From positions 24,619,239 to 24,683,238 of the forward strand of contig NC_044918.1 of assembly GCF_003576645.1 (NCBI RefSeq): a stretch of DNA of 64,000 bases, in the 5' to 3' direction. Positions 1-11,500 of this stretch are shown here, piece by piece. The DNA comes from Ipomoea triloba. Lineage: Eukaryota > Streptophyta > Magnoliopsida > Solanales > Convolvulaceae. The position numbers and the translations under genes are program-made. The notes beneath the pieces are model-generated. The model ran no database searches. It was not told where the DNA came from and worked only from the letters and a program-made list of their open reading frames with translations. The number at the start of each line of letters is the position of its first letter. The first letter of the stretch is position 1.

Positions 1-314
1 TCCAATATTCAATAAACTTAAAAATTAAATTAAAAAAAAAACAGCCATGCATATTCGAACAGATTTTGAAACTTAAATTAAAGAGTACTTTTTTTTTTTT
101 GAGTTCTACTTAAATTAAAAAACAGCCATGTAAAGAGTACTTACTACATCCATTATTAAATAAACTTTAAAAAAAAAAAAAGAAAAAGAAAAAAGCCATG
201 CATATTCAGTGAACAAATTTTGAAACTCTTTTAAATTAAAGAGTACTTATTATTAATATATTAAATTGTAGAAGCTTTCAAATTCTTGGGTAGTGTGCAA
301 CATTTAGGGGTTCA

Positions 315-842
315 TCATACCATACAACAACAAACCGGTTTTGAATTGCGTTGAGGCAGGCAGTAGCCCTCAGCATAATACTTATCACGGCAAAACTTCA
401 TGCAACTTGCATTCTCAAACGAGCCTCCATTTCTGCATCTACTGTAAGAGCAAACCCTGATTTCATCTACTCCTGATTCACCATACGCACGGACCAACAA
501 ATTAATATAATGCAACAATATTACATACATCAAAATTTAATTTATTCATTATATTGTTAAAGTGTTTAGTAAATTAAATGTTAAATTAGCTGATATTGTA
601 TCTGAAAAAAAATTGCTCATCAATTTGTATGTGTTTGTATATATAAAACATAAGAATTCTACTACTCAATCATTTAAAAAATTAATTTAAAAAAACTGGT
701 TGAAAAAGAAAGGCATTTTTATTGAGAGATTTAAAAGATTGCAAAAGAGACGAGGGATAAGATTGATACCAATTCTAGACGCAGCAGAGAGGCCAATGAT
801 AGCAGCAAGAAACATTAGAAAACAAACTTTACCAAAACCCAT
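315..842 (-). CDS. Two-exon defensin-like cysteine-rich secreted peptide (left copy)
   Basis: Exon 1 is 842-770 and exon 2 is 472-315. The intron has a GT donor at 769-768 and ends in CAG at 473. Splicing joins phase 1 to give 76 residues. Exon 1 codes for a signal peptide of about 21 residues (MGFGKVCFL start, hydrophobic core, SAAS cleavage region). The mature part has eight cysteines spaced C-4-C-10-C-3-C-9-C-9-CCC. The C-x3-C and the C-x-C inside the final CCC fit a cysteine-stabilised alpha-beta (defensin-like) fold. The right copy shares the CRDxYYAEGxC block and the QRNSK...CCC end. A TATA box lies about 37 bp upstream. Such peptides act outside the cell in defence, pollen-pistil signalling or self-incompatibility; the sequence does not say which. 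An open frame to the left of the acceptor (to 533) is intron read-through. Confidence 0.8.
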
Positions 843-878
843 CTTCTTATTGTGACTATTGTAGCCAAGGATTGCGAC

Positions 879-886
879 TATTTATA
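879..886 (-). promoter_or_regulatory. TATA box of the left defensin-like gene
   Basis: On the minus strand this reads TATAAATA, about 37 bp before the ATG. The same box at the same distance occurs in the right copy. The very short implied leader is shared by both copies. Confidence 0.6.
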
Positions 887-1125
887 TGTGTCTGTTTGTG
901 TTGTTTGATGTTGCAAATGCATTCTGCCTACATGATTAATTACATTAATTAATTTCCTAAATTTCAGTTTCTCAACACATTGGTTTTTTATTTTCGTGTC
1001 ATTTTTCATGATGTAAAATAAGTGTACAATTCTTATTCACAAAAACTTGTGTGATATCATCTCACCGATATTTATGGTGGGATGAGTCAAATCTAGATGA
1101 AAATTTAATACTTATATTTATAAAA

Positions 1126-1790
1126 AAAAAGTAATACTAATAAGTAATAGAGTGTTTGTTACGAAAATATAATACTTTTGAAGAAAATATGTAATACTTT
1201 AAAATTTTTTAGTTGAAAGTATTACAAATTTTCCTTAAAAGTAATACATTTTTCAGTATAATTATTATATTTTTATCATGACTTGATCGACTTTCTCACA
1301 GACAAAGATCCTGAGACGGTTCCACAAAAGTTTTTGTGGCCTTATTACAAAATCACATTTTCATATTTATAAAACATTAGGTATTCAACCAAATACAGTA
1401 AGTTAATAGTAATATATATATACATACATATATATATGTAGTCCCGTTTAGTTGTAAACCAGTGCTATCATGTGAACCTGTGAACTCGTACACACCGTTG
1501 AGAAAGTATGTATGAACAGATACTACAATGTAATAGGGTTAGTTTTATTTAAAAAATAATAATAATAATAAAATAACAACTTTTACGTTCTCTAAAATTC
1601 CCAAGTGTGAAACTAAGGGATGGTTATTGCTCTTGTATTCCATATTTGATGCATATATATATTATCCTCCAAGTTAAGTTTCCATCAATTATCACTTCAT
1701 TGTATCTTAGCCATCATGATAGAACTTGAGGACTTGAGGAGAAAGAAAGTCAAGCTGAGAGGAGAATTTCATCCAACTCCTTCGACTGAC
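1126..1790. repeat. Composite repeat, first copy (GTAATAC block plus LTR fragment)
   Basis: Three pieces follow each other. There is a block rich in GTAATACTTTT motifs related to the MULE-type element at 43.8 kb, then a short anonymous block with the phrase GTCCCGTTTAG, then about 220 bp of an LTR fragment that recurs at about 4980-5180 and 13140-13335. The same order recurs at 4373-5200, so this is a direct duplication of a composite. Confidence 0.65.
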
Positions 1791-1869
1791 TTTTTTTTTT
1801 TTTTTTTTGGGTGAGAGAGCGTGATCGAGGAAATGGTTTCACCAACCAAAGACAGCAACTCCCCCACCC

Positions 1870-2263
1870 AAAGCTGTCATCCCTTACATTTTTATCATGA
1901 CCTGGTCGACCTTCTCATAGACAAGAATCTGTGAAACGATTTCACACAAATTTTTGTACGCTTATAACAAAATCACAAATTTTCATATTTATAAAACATT
2001 AGTATTCAGCTAAATAAAGTTAGTTAACAGTTATTCAGCCGAACATTAGGTATTCATCACACAATTCTCATTTCACACAATGAAATGATTTCACCAGCCA
2101 AAGTCAGCAACTCCCCCACCCGAAAGCTGCCATCCCTTGTCTTCCTCTCCTCTTTCTTAAATTATTTCCCCCAAAAAAAGACTAAGCCTTCCCCCATTTT
2201 CTCTTCTTATCACGTGAAAAGCTACCCCAAAACAAGAATATTATACTTGGCTCAAGACATCAC

Positions 2264-2295
<32 letters not shown>

Positions 2296-2985
2296 CACGC
2301 TCACACAGAATTCAGTTCGCGTGCGGTTGATCTTCTCAGGTGCGGTTGTGCGATGATAGGAGAGTCATTGTTCTTGTCAAGATCAACGTCTAGGATTAAC
2401 AACGTTTTAAACAAAACATGGTGGAAATTTGATAATTTTTCATATGGGGCAAATTTAAGGTGCGTAGTGTTTGTGGTTAAGGTGCGTAGGTCTTGTGGTT
2501 AAGGTGCGCAAGTCTTGTGCTTAAGGTGCGTCGTGTTTCTTCTCCAAAAGGAAGTCCTTGCCTGCCACCCTTCTCAATTTTAATCTAAGGGGTCTATGTC
2601 ACGGGTAGCTCATACCCTCAAGAACAAAATTTTTGAACTGAGGGGCCTGCCAGACCCCTAGCTCAGACCATGAAGAATAAAACTTAAGGTGCGTTATTGT
2701 TCCGACACTTAAGGTGTGTCTTTGTATCACTTAAGGTGCGCCATTGTTATAAACTAAAGATGGGGGATGTTAATACTTAAGGTGCGTCATTTTACCACTT
2801 AAGGTGAATTGTTCTAACACTTAAGTGCGTGTTTCTATCACTGCGTCATTTTTAACTTATGCTTCTTTCTTCCATACACGCGTTTTTTTTCATTGATTTG
2901 AGTCGTTGATCTAGATTTGATCAACGGTTCAGATGTAACCGCATGCCCGCACCCCCACCCTCCCCCCACACATATATATAGGGAT
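1870..2985 (+). mobile_element. Repeat family E, copy 1 (CTTAAGGTGCG array element)
   Basis: This is a non-coding element of about 1.1 kb. It has a leader shared with the inverted copy at 53.3-54.4 kb, a short open frame from 2085, an (ATT)n tract near 2266-2296, a GTGCGGTTGTGCG head, then many spaced copies of CTTAAGGTGCG. It ends at a (TA)n tract near 2970. Other copies lie at about 5200-6085 and, inverted, at 53275-54440 and 14985-15235 (partial). No transposase is seen. Confidence 0.65.
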
Positions 2986-4010
2986 TGTATCCTATGAGAC
3001 CACCCTTCTACATGAGATCATGAGATTGCACCCTAAGCATCCATCACGAAAATATGAATGGCTATGATTTAAGATTATTTCTTATTTTAATTAATAAAAA
3101 ATTAATTAACAGGGGTAATGATATAGTAGCTAATTGGCATGGGAATTTAATTTGGATTTAAATTGATGTGTAATCATTACCAAATTTGAAGGAGTTTTAT
3201 TCATGATAGGAAATTAACCAAAAATCTAGTACTATATATTTAGAAAATCCAAAAAAGACAACTCTGAACGTTGACTGCGTTAGTGTGCAACGCATCACTA
3301 TAATGTGTGCGGGATGCGAATGAATTGTATGCTTCCAAACCTGTTGGTGTGGATGGGTGGATTCCAATAATTTAGTGTGTGCATTCCTATATTTTAGTGT
3401 GTGCAACATGGCGTTCGATGGGTTTTGAGTAAAAGCGTTGACTCTCTGTAAAATGCACACATATGTTTGCGATTTGCACACACTAATGATAGGTGATATG
3501 CATACTAGAAAATATATATAATTAGGAAGGTTTTACTATGTAAAAATAAAAACGTTGCATATACTGTTATACCAAAATACATGATAATATGCACACAGTG
3601 TAGATAGAGTCGTATGGCTTCACAGCCTTTGGCTGTATTATTACACACTACTATAGTTTCTATACCAAAAACGTTGCATATACTGTTATACCAAAATACA
3701 TGATAATATGCACACAGTGTAAAATGCACACACCAGATAGCGTGTTTGCACACATTTAGGGTAGAACATGATTCTTGCGTTTAGTATTTTACTTTTTTTT
3801 TTTTTTTTTAAGTTTTGATTCCTACCATGGATAGAATCCCTTTAAATAAGGATAATATTGTATTTCAATTATATTTCAATTCAAACAAGTAACTAAAATT
3901 ACTATGCTATCCCTATGTATTAAATATATCTTAATATAAATGAGCTTTTAAATTCAATCCTTACCATTAATTAAATTTAATTAGATGATTGAGATGCGAA
4001 TACATAGATA
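2985..4010. mobile_element. Repeat family F, copy 1 (GTGTGCAAA motif element between TA tracts)
   Basis: The element is bounded by TATATATA near 2975 and a (TG)n(TA)n tract at 4011-4060. The head contains GAGATCATGAGATTGCACC. The interior has scattered GTGTGCAAAC/GTGTGCATT motifs and a repeat of about 55 bp at 3553-3600 and 3672-3719. Related pieces lie at 7737-8225 and, in the other orientation, 52965-53275. It is non-coding; open frames in it are incidental. Confidence 0.55.
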
Positions 4011-4058
<48 letters not shown>

Positions 4059-4372
4059 GCAAGGCGTTCGGGTGAGATAGAAGCCCAGGTGAGAAGTGAG
4101 ATAAAATCTCAGTTTTAGATAAAAAAAAATCGCCACCTACGAACTAAAATAATGTGCACTAGAAAAAGGAAAAATGTGCACTAGAAGGCAAAAAAATGCG
4201 CACTGGAGGCACAAAGATGTGAAACAATTATTCAAAAAATTAAATTTAATATACGTCATCATCACAAATCATAAACGACCATAAATAATAAACAAACAAA
4301 CAATATTCAACTCAAATTAGTAATTAGTGATCAAGATTAATTGATCTTTTAAGAAAAGTTCGTCATCTACAA
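4011..4372 (+). mobile_element. Repeat family A, copy 1 (AATGTGCACTGG array element)
   Basis: It starts after a (TG)n(TA)n microsatellite. The head has GTGAGATAGAAGC and GAGATAAAATCTCAG, followed by a few AATGTGCACTAGAA-type units and a tail ending in GTCATCTAC. A larger copy with many more units is at 15720-16475. No coding capacity. Confidence 0.6.
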
Positions 4373-5200
4373 TACTTTGAAATTTTGATTTGAAAGTAAT
4401 ACAGTTTTTCTTCAAAAGTAATACATTTTCCAGTATAATTATTATATTTTTATCATGACTTAATCGACCTTCTCACATACAAAGATCCTGAGACGGTATC
4501 ACACAAGTTTTTGTAGCCTTATTACAGAATCACAAATTTTCATATTTATAAAACATTAGGTATTCAGCCAAATAAATTAAAGTTAGTTAACAGTAATATA
4601 AATAAATAAATAAATAAATAAATATATATATATATATATAGTCCCGTTTAGGTGTAAACCAATGCTATCATGTGAACCTGTGAACTCGTATACACCGTTG
4701 AAATGTGAGATTGGACAACCGAGATCTGAGGAATGGTGCAATGTTGTATCTGGTACAGTTATGCAGTGGTGTAGTAGTGATGTATACTTACCAGTGGTGT
4801 AGTAGTGATTTCCTTATCCAAAAATACAAATATTTTTTTTATATATATATGTATAATTCAACGGAAGCATTTAATTACCAACGAAAGGAAATGGGATGTT
4901 AGGTCATGTTTAGATATTTATATTATATCCAAACGCAAGGCTAAAACCAATTTAATAAAAGATAATTCATTTTCCAATAACAACCTTTACGTTCTCTAAA
5001 TTAAAATTCCCAAGTGCGAAACTAAGGGATGGTTATTGCTCTCGCATTTCATATTTGATGCATGAATTATCCTCGAAGTTAAGTTGCCATCAATTATCAC
5101 TTCATCCTAGCCATCATGATAGGAACTTGAGGAGAAAGAAAGTTAATCTGAGAGGAGAACTTCATCCTTGCCATCATGCTCCTTTTGACTGACTTTTCTT
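4373..5200. repeat. Composite repeat, second copy
   Basis: This direct duplicate of 1126-1790 has the same order: GTAATAC block, (TA)n, the GTCCCGTTTAGG phrase, then the LTR fragment. The LTR portion is longer here, from about 4790 to 5180, and matches 12950-13335. Short open frames at 4705-4999 are incidental. Confidence 0.6.
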
Positions 5201-5435
5201 TTCCTCTTTTTTTTTTTTTTTTTGGTGAGAGAGAGAGCGTGATCTAGGAAATGGTTTCACCAGCCAAAGCCAGCAACTCCCCCACCCCAAAGTTGCCATC
5301 CCTTATCATCCTCTCCTCTTTCTTAAATTATTTCCCCCCAAAAAAGACTAAGCCTTCCTCCCTTTTCTCTTCTTATCACGTGAAAAGCTACCTCAAAACA
5401 AGAATATTATACTTGGCTCAAGACATCACTTAGTA

Positions 5436-5490
<55 letters not shown>

Positions 5491-6085
5491 TTATACACAC
5501 ACATAATTCAGTTCGTGTGCGGTTGATCTTCTCAGGTGCGGTCGTGCGGTTATAGGAGAGCCATTGATCTTGTCAAGAACAACGTCTAGGATTAACAACG
5601 TTTTAAACAAAACACGGGGGAAATTTGATCATTTTTCATATGGGCACATTTAAGGTGCATAGTTTTTGTGCTTAAGGTGCGTAGGTCTTGTGGTTAAGGT
5701 GCGTCGTGTTTCTTCTTCAAAAGGCACTCCTTGCCTGCCACCCTTCTCAATTTTGATCTAAGGGGTCTATGTCAGGAGTAACTCAGACCCTCAAGAACAA
5801 AACTTTTGAACTGAGGGGTCTGCAAGGGCCCTAGCATAGACCCTCAAGAACAAAACTTTTGAACAAAACTTAAGTGCATCATTTTAACACTTAATATGCG
5901 TTGTTTTGAAACTTAAGGTGTGTCTTTGTATCAATTAAGGTGCGCCATTGTTATAAACTGAAGATGTGCGATGTTAATGCTTAGGGTGTGTCATTTTAAC
6001 ACTTAAGGTGCGTTGTTCTAACACTTAAGGTGCGTGTTTCTATCACTGTGCCATTTTTAGCTTATGCTTCTTTCTTCCATACACG
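5200..6085 (+). mobile_element. Repeat family E, copy 2
   Basis: It has the same layout as copy 1. A short open frame starts at 5251, (ATT)n runs about 5435-5490, the GTGCGGTTGATC head follows, then CTTAAGGTGCG units up to about 6040. It ends where the LTR with TGATAAGC begins at 6087. Confidence 0.65.
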
Positions 6086-7356
6086 TTGATAAGCGCCAAG
6101 AACAGTCGAGTTTTGGGTCATTTATGGATAACATTATGTAGTATTCACACCCATTTAGGACCATCTTTTGTGCATTAAGACTCTAATTGAGACCAAATCA
6201 ACAATTTCAACTCGAAGGTTGTGTTTTAAGTCATTTCCGCAGGATATAGCAAGGTCCAAGGCCAAAAGGGAGCAACAAACGAAGAATCAACTGAGAAGGA
6301 GGCCACCACGAGGCCTACACGCGTGGTGGGAGGCGTGGACTGTTTCCAGTATGCATCCTCACCCCAATCCACGCGTGGTGATGATGTGGACGGGCCAGTT
6401 AGGGCAACCGCGGGATTTTGACTTTCGGACAGCTATTTAAACCCCCTTTCCTCATTTTTAGAGGGGACACTCTTTAACTTTCCAGATCTGATTTTCTTTT
6501 CATTTCTTCCCCTTTGGGGGAAACCAATACATTCCCATTAGGATAGATTAGTTTTTCTTAAATTTGAAGATGAAGATGGATGAAGAGTATGAGAAGAAGG
6601 AGGACACTTGTTTCCTTAGGTATAATACTCTTTTCCTAGAAAGATTGTTGCTTTAATTTATGGTCTTATTTAATTTTGATTGTTGTTCTTGAATATTCAC
6701 AACGTTTGAGTAGAATAGCCTAGGGGAGTGTGTCCCCCATGCTAGATCATTGATTGATGCTTGAATTCTGCCTTATGTTTATGAAGATGTTGGAGTAGGA
6801 TTGTAGTCTTGTGTAGGTGACGTTCTTCATGCTTTGCTTCTATTTCGGTCGGAATAGTTAGTGAACTAGGTGAAAGTGAGTGAGTGCGCGATAGCGGCCT
6901 CTTACGAGTCCCACTCATCCACATCCCTGCCCTCTATCCGAAAGGATGAGGCCCCGGAGGAGTGGTAGGCAAGGTGTTCGATAAAATGCCTCAACCGAAT
7001 GAAGATTGAGAGTCTGAGTGTAATGCCACTCGGTAAAAATACCGTGACACCCTAATTCAATCCCGAAACTCATTTTCACATTCTCGTATGACAATTAATC
7101 GCTTGGTTTAGCTATGGTACACACCCCCTTTGTCCCTTTAGACTGTTTAGTTTAATTTTGTTTTCACAACCCCCAATCTATCTTTCAAATGACCCTTAGT
7201 AATCCTTGTTACTCTTGTCCATTAACCTCCTAAATGTCAACACTAATTCACTCCAATTTGTCATCCTTGAGAGACACGACACTCGGGGAGTCTTGACTCT
7301 TCGTTTTACCACTTCCATACCCGACATTTACCTCACCACAAAACATACTACCTTCA

Positions 7357-7374
7357 AATTGGCGCCGTTGCCAG
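7357..7374 (+). other. Primer-binding site next to the 5' LTR
   Basis: AATTGGCGCCGTTGCC follows the LTR end directly. TTGGCGCCGTTGCC is the usual primer-binding sequence of Athila/Tat-type plant gypsy elements, which supports both the LTR end and the orientation. Confidence 0.75.
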
Positions 7375-7613
7375 GAATGGCAAACGGTTTTTAATTGTGT
7401 TGAAATTTTTGAAGTTGATTTTTAAGAGTTCTTGAATTGCTTTTTCTTTTTGCTTAATTTGTTTTCTTATTTTTGTTGGTTGATTGAAGAAGTGAGCTTT
7501 TTTGCCTTGATTATCTTGTGGCTCACTTGCAACTACTTTTGGTTGCAAAGATTTGTTGTTTGGCTAAGCTTTGTGCAGGAAATTTTTGTTAAAAATCGTT
7601 TGAAAGCTTGCCA

Positions 7614-7721
7614 ATGAGTGCTTATGTGAATCCCCATGGTTATCCACACCATGGAGGACAATCTTGGAGAAATTCTCCACCCCAACCATATCCATATTAC
7701 CCCCATTCTACCTATGCATAG
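7614..7721 (+). pseudogene. Truncated gag N-terminus
   Basis: An ATG after the LTR leader opens 35 codons starting MSAYVNPHGY, rich in Pro, Tyr and His, as in the start of Athila/Tat gag. It ends at TAG where the retroelement is cut off by a family F repeat. It is non-functional as a gene; assignment is by position and composition. Confidence 0.45.
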
Positions 7722-7736
7722 TGCTCAATATTATTC

Positions 7737-8225
7737 CATAACATTTGGGACGCTCAGTAAAATGCACACACCAATTTGCATGTTTGCACACTTTTAGGCT
7801 ACTATGGGTTCTATTGCACATACTCAAGGACAGATATGCACAATACTTAATATTATTCTACAACATTGGGGACGCTCAGTAAAATGCACACACTAGATAG
7901 TGTGTTTGCACACATTTAGGGTAGAACATGATTCCTGCGTTTAGTTTTTTACTCCTTTTTTTTTAAAGTTTTGATTCCTACCATTGATAGAATCCATGTA
8001 AATAAGGATAATATTGTATTTCAATTATATTCCAATTCAAACAAGTAGCTAAAATTACTATGCCACCCCTATGTATTAAATATATCTTAATATAAATGGG
8101 CTTTTAACTTCAATCCTTACCATTAATTAAATTTTATTAGATGATTGAGATGTGATCTCATGATCTCGTACCTATATATAGGTATGTATGTATATATGCA
8201 TGCATGTATGTATGTATGTATTGTT
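7737..8225. mobile_element. Repeat family F, partial copy
   Basis: The GTGTGCAAA motif and the TGTTTGCACACATTTAGGG phrase match about 3730-4010. The segment ends in a TATATATAGG/(GTAT)n tract at 8172-8220. No coding sequence. Confidence 0.5.
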
Positions 8226-8552
8226 TTGAGTGGGTTATGGATTTCCAAAATGGGTTGTCAAGAATACACATGTATCAAAATATTAAGACAAAGAAATTAT
8301 TTTGTATAGACTCAAGAGTAATATTTTACTACTAATATCGTATAAGAAAATAATAAATAATATTTATCTCAAATAATTTAAGCTCATATAATATAAACTC
8401 GTATAATTATGTATCATATAATAGTAAAATAACTTTGGAAGTATTTGTTGTCAAAATAATATTAATAAAAAATTTTAGGGTATTACACTCTTCACCCCTT
8501 AAACAGTTGTCAAACGATTTTCAAGGTACTTTTTTTTTTTTCACAACTTACA
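8226..8552. other. AT-rich stretch without recognisable genes
   Basis: AT-rich sequence with no convincing frame, ending in a T-rich tract at 8529-8540 that abuts the LINE. Confidence 0.5.
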
Positions 8553-11500
8553 GCGTCACATCACTAGAGAAATGAATGATGAGCTTCTGCAGCCCTTTAG
8601 GGCGGAAGAAGTTCGGGAAGTAGTCTTTGCAATGTTCCAAGATAATGCGCTTGGGCCGGATGGGATGAATCCTGGTTCCTTTCAGAACTTTTTGGAGGTG
8701 GTGGGTGCTGATGTCACTAGCTTTGTCTTCAATTGTCTAGAAGTAGGGTGCTTTCCCATTGATTTGAATGATGTTAATATTATGCTAATGCCTAAGAAGA
8801 CGGTTCTGGAGTTGGTTACTGATCTTTAACCCATTGCCTTGTGTAACGTGTTTACAAAGTGATGGCAAAGTGATTGCCAATCGGATGAAGGGTTTGTTGA
8901 AAGTTGTTGCGTCTGAGGCCCAAAGTGTTTTTCTTCCTGGCAGGTTGATTACTGAAAATATTCTGGTGGCGGTTGAGGTAGGACACCTTTTACGTACGAA
9001 GATTGTTGGGGAGGTGGGTTGGGCAGCTCTGAAACTTTACATGGCTAAGGCCTATGATAGGATAAAGTGGAAGTTTCTCAGACGTATGTTGGTAGGGTTG
9101 GGGTTTGTGGATAGGTGGCTTAATCTTGTTATGTTATGTGTCACTATTGTGAGATATAACATCTTGGTTAATGGGGATGTGGCTGGTGTGGTGGTCCCTA
9201 CTAGGGGCTGAGGCAGGGAGACCCTCTATCTCCTTATTTGTTTATCATTTGTGCTTAGGTTTTATCTTTGTTGTTGTAGTAGGGCACTGGATAGGGGCAG
9301 TATTCATGGTTGTAGGGTGGCAAGAGGGGATCCCCAGATTTCTTATTTGTTTTTTTGCTGATGATAGTTTATTGTTTTTAAAGCTAATAGTCAGGAGGCT
9401 TCTATTGTGAAGGGATGCCTGGAGGACTATGGAAGTTTGTCAGGGCAGTTGATAAACTTTGATAAGTCTAGTATATGTTTTAGCAGGAACACCAGGGATG
9501 ACATAAGGAGGGATGTGGCAAGTTTGCTGGGTGTGAGTCAGGTTGAGGATTTTGGTAGATATATTGGTTTACCCTTCGTGATTGGTAGAAATAAGAAAGT
9601 TGTTTTCGTTTGTATTTAGGAAAAGCTAAGCAATCGTATTAGCTCCTTGAATAAGAAGTTCATTTTTAATGCGGGTAAGGAAATTCTTTTAAAAATGGTT
9701 GCGCAAGCTATGCCGTTGTATGCTATGAGTTTTTTTGCTCCCTAGATCATTCTGTGAAAAGTTGGAGAGAAAGATGAATAAATTTTGTGGGAGAATGGTG
9801 GTAGTGGACTTCATTGGTTAGCTTGGGACAGAATGAGTATGCCAAACAAGTTTGGGGGACTTGGTTTTAGAAGACTACATGCTTTTAATATAGCCTTATT
9901 AGAAAAACAAGGGTGTCGGCTTTTGACTAACCCTTCTTCTCTAAACTCTCGTATTTTCAGGCTCGTTGAAGATGCAATTTTGCGTAGTGGTTGAGGTGTC
10001 ATGTATTGTGGATGTGTGTGTAAGAATAAAACGAAGAGTATGAACTCCCCGAGTGTCGGTCTTGAAGGAGGGACGTGGAGGTGTGTCATATGCTATTGCT
10101 TTTGATCAATCAAATCATGTGATGCATTGAGTATGGATAGTGAGTGTGGTGAATGGTAGTTGAGAGGTGTAAATGATCATAAGGTAGTGCAATTCGAATG
10201 TAAGAAATAAGAAATAAGATATAAAAGATATAAAAATAAGGGAGTGGATCATGTTCATCTATGTTGCATTCTAGTGTGTCTCAAGTAGTGGATAAATGAT
10301 GCAATGATGTTGGCTATTCAAGAGTGTGTCTTCTTAGTCCTTTTCCACCATTGTGTACTAGGGCATCTTAGACTTAGGAGTGCCTTTTAGCAACCAAAGT
10401 CCTAAGAGACATTTTATCAAACACCTTAGCTACACACTTTCCTACTATTCCTAATATGAATTCTATAGGATCTATGATTGCCATAAAGCTTCAATCTCAA
10501 CTCTAATAAAAACCATGATAGAGTCAAGAACTCAATCTCTCAATCTCATCAAAACAACAATCAATAGACAGGAATAGAATTTCCCAACAATAAAGCATTT
10601 AAATCCAAAATAAGAACTAGGATCATCACACTAGCAATATAGCTTCACACAATCCAAACCCTAGATTAAACTAGCCACATATAATCAAGAATTCAATCAA
10701 GATCAATAGCTAATTCAATCTAAGGACAAGATAAGAAAAATAGATAAGATTAAAATTGAGATCACCTAGTACATGAAATGTGTTCTTCAATCCAAGCTTC
10801 AAGGATTCATCTACAAGGTGAGAATGGAAATCTAAACTATCCTAAAAACTAATATATGTAGAGGAAAATGGAATTGGGGCTAAGGAAAGTGGAACCTCCC
10901 AAATCTCCTCTCTTAAAAAACCTTCCCATATGAAATTCTATCAAGTCTCCTTAAATAGTCTCCGAAATTTCGCCCTAAAAATATTTCCTCGCAGTGTCCC
11001 ATTCAGGCCACCTTCACGCGTGAAGGCATGCGTGGACAACTACTGGAAAGTGTCCACGCAGCCTTTGCGCGTGAATGCTCCTTTCCGGGTCCTTCGGGGC
11101 TCCTGTCTTGCTCGGTTTGCAGGTTTAGCTCGTTCCTTGTTCCTAATAGCTCCCGGGACCTTTGAAATGTCTCAATTTGTACCAAAGGTAGCTTTGTGTG
11201 TGGTTAATGAATTTAAAGCACAAAATCTCATAAGATTATCACATAAGGATGCTAAAAATGCTATAAAACACCCTTATTTATACTTAAATATATATATAGG
11301 TGTCTTGGGAGCTTATCACTCGTTATTACCCACGTGGTTCTTTTCTGGAGTCCTCACTAGGTAGAAGTCCCTTATACTGTTGGAGGAGTATTTTTTAGGC
11401 TAGAATTCTTGTTTCGAGAGGTGTCAAGCGAAGGGTGGGTAATGGCCGATGTACTAAGGTGTGGGAGCCACTCATGCATTGCTGGGCCTGACAATTATAA

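Larger units (their letters stand above)
1..1125. repeat. Left arm of the inverted repeat carrying a defensin-like gene
   Basis: This segment is the reverse complement of about 59150-60410. The match covers promoter, both exons, the intron and 3' flank of the peptide gene. Bases 1-300 hold degenerate tandem units of roughly 100 bp (poly-A/T tract, a CATGCATATTC-like motif, AATTAAAGAGTACTTA) that also follow the right-hand gene. Outer limits are judged by eye. The left arm lacks a stretch of about 40 bp that the right arm has near 59270. Confidence 0.85.
6087..7735 (+). mobile_element. 5' part of a gypsy-type LTR retrotransposon (TGATAAGC family)
   Basis: The LTR runs 6087-7356 (TGATAAGCGCC to CTTCA) and has a plant-promoter-like TATTTAAACC near 6433. 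A primer-binding site follows directly, then a leader and the beginning of gag; the element stops near 7735. The LTR end shares GACACTCGGGGAGT and CTCTTCGTTTTA with the two solo LTRs at 9967-11318 and 40604-41942, which lie in the opposite orientation. No pol and no 3' LTR are present, so this is a truncated copy. Confidence 0.75.

Noticed and set aside
315..533. 72-codon frame as a complete gene (and 59748-59975 likewise)
   Set aside because: The first 20 codons are intron. The conserved signal-peptide exon and CAG acceptor show the true two-exon structure.
10930..11364. 144-codon frame
   Set aside because: Lies in the minus-oriented solo LTR and runs into LINE sequence; no domain.
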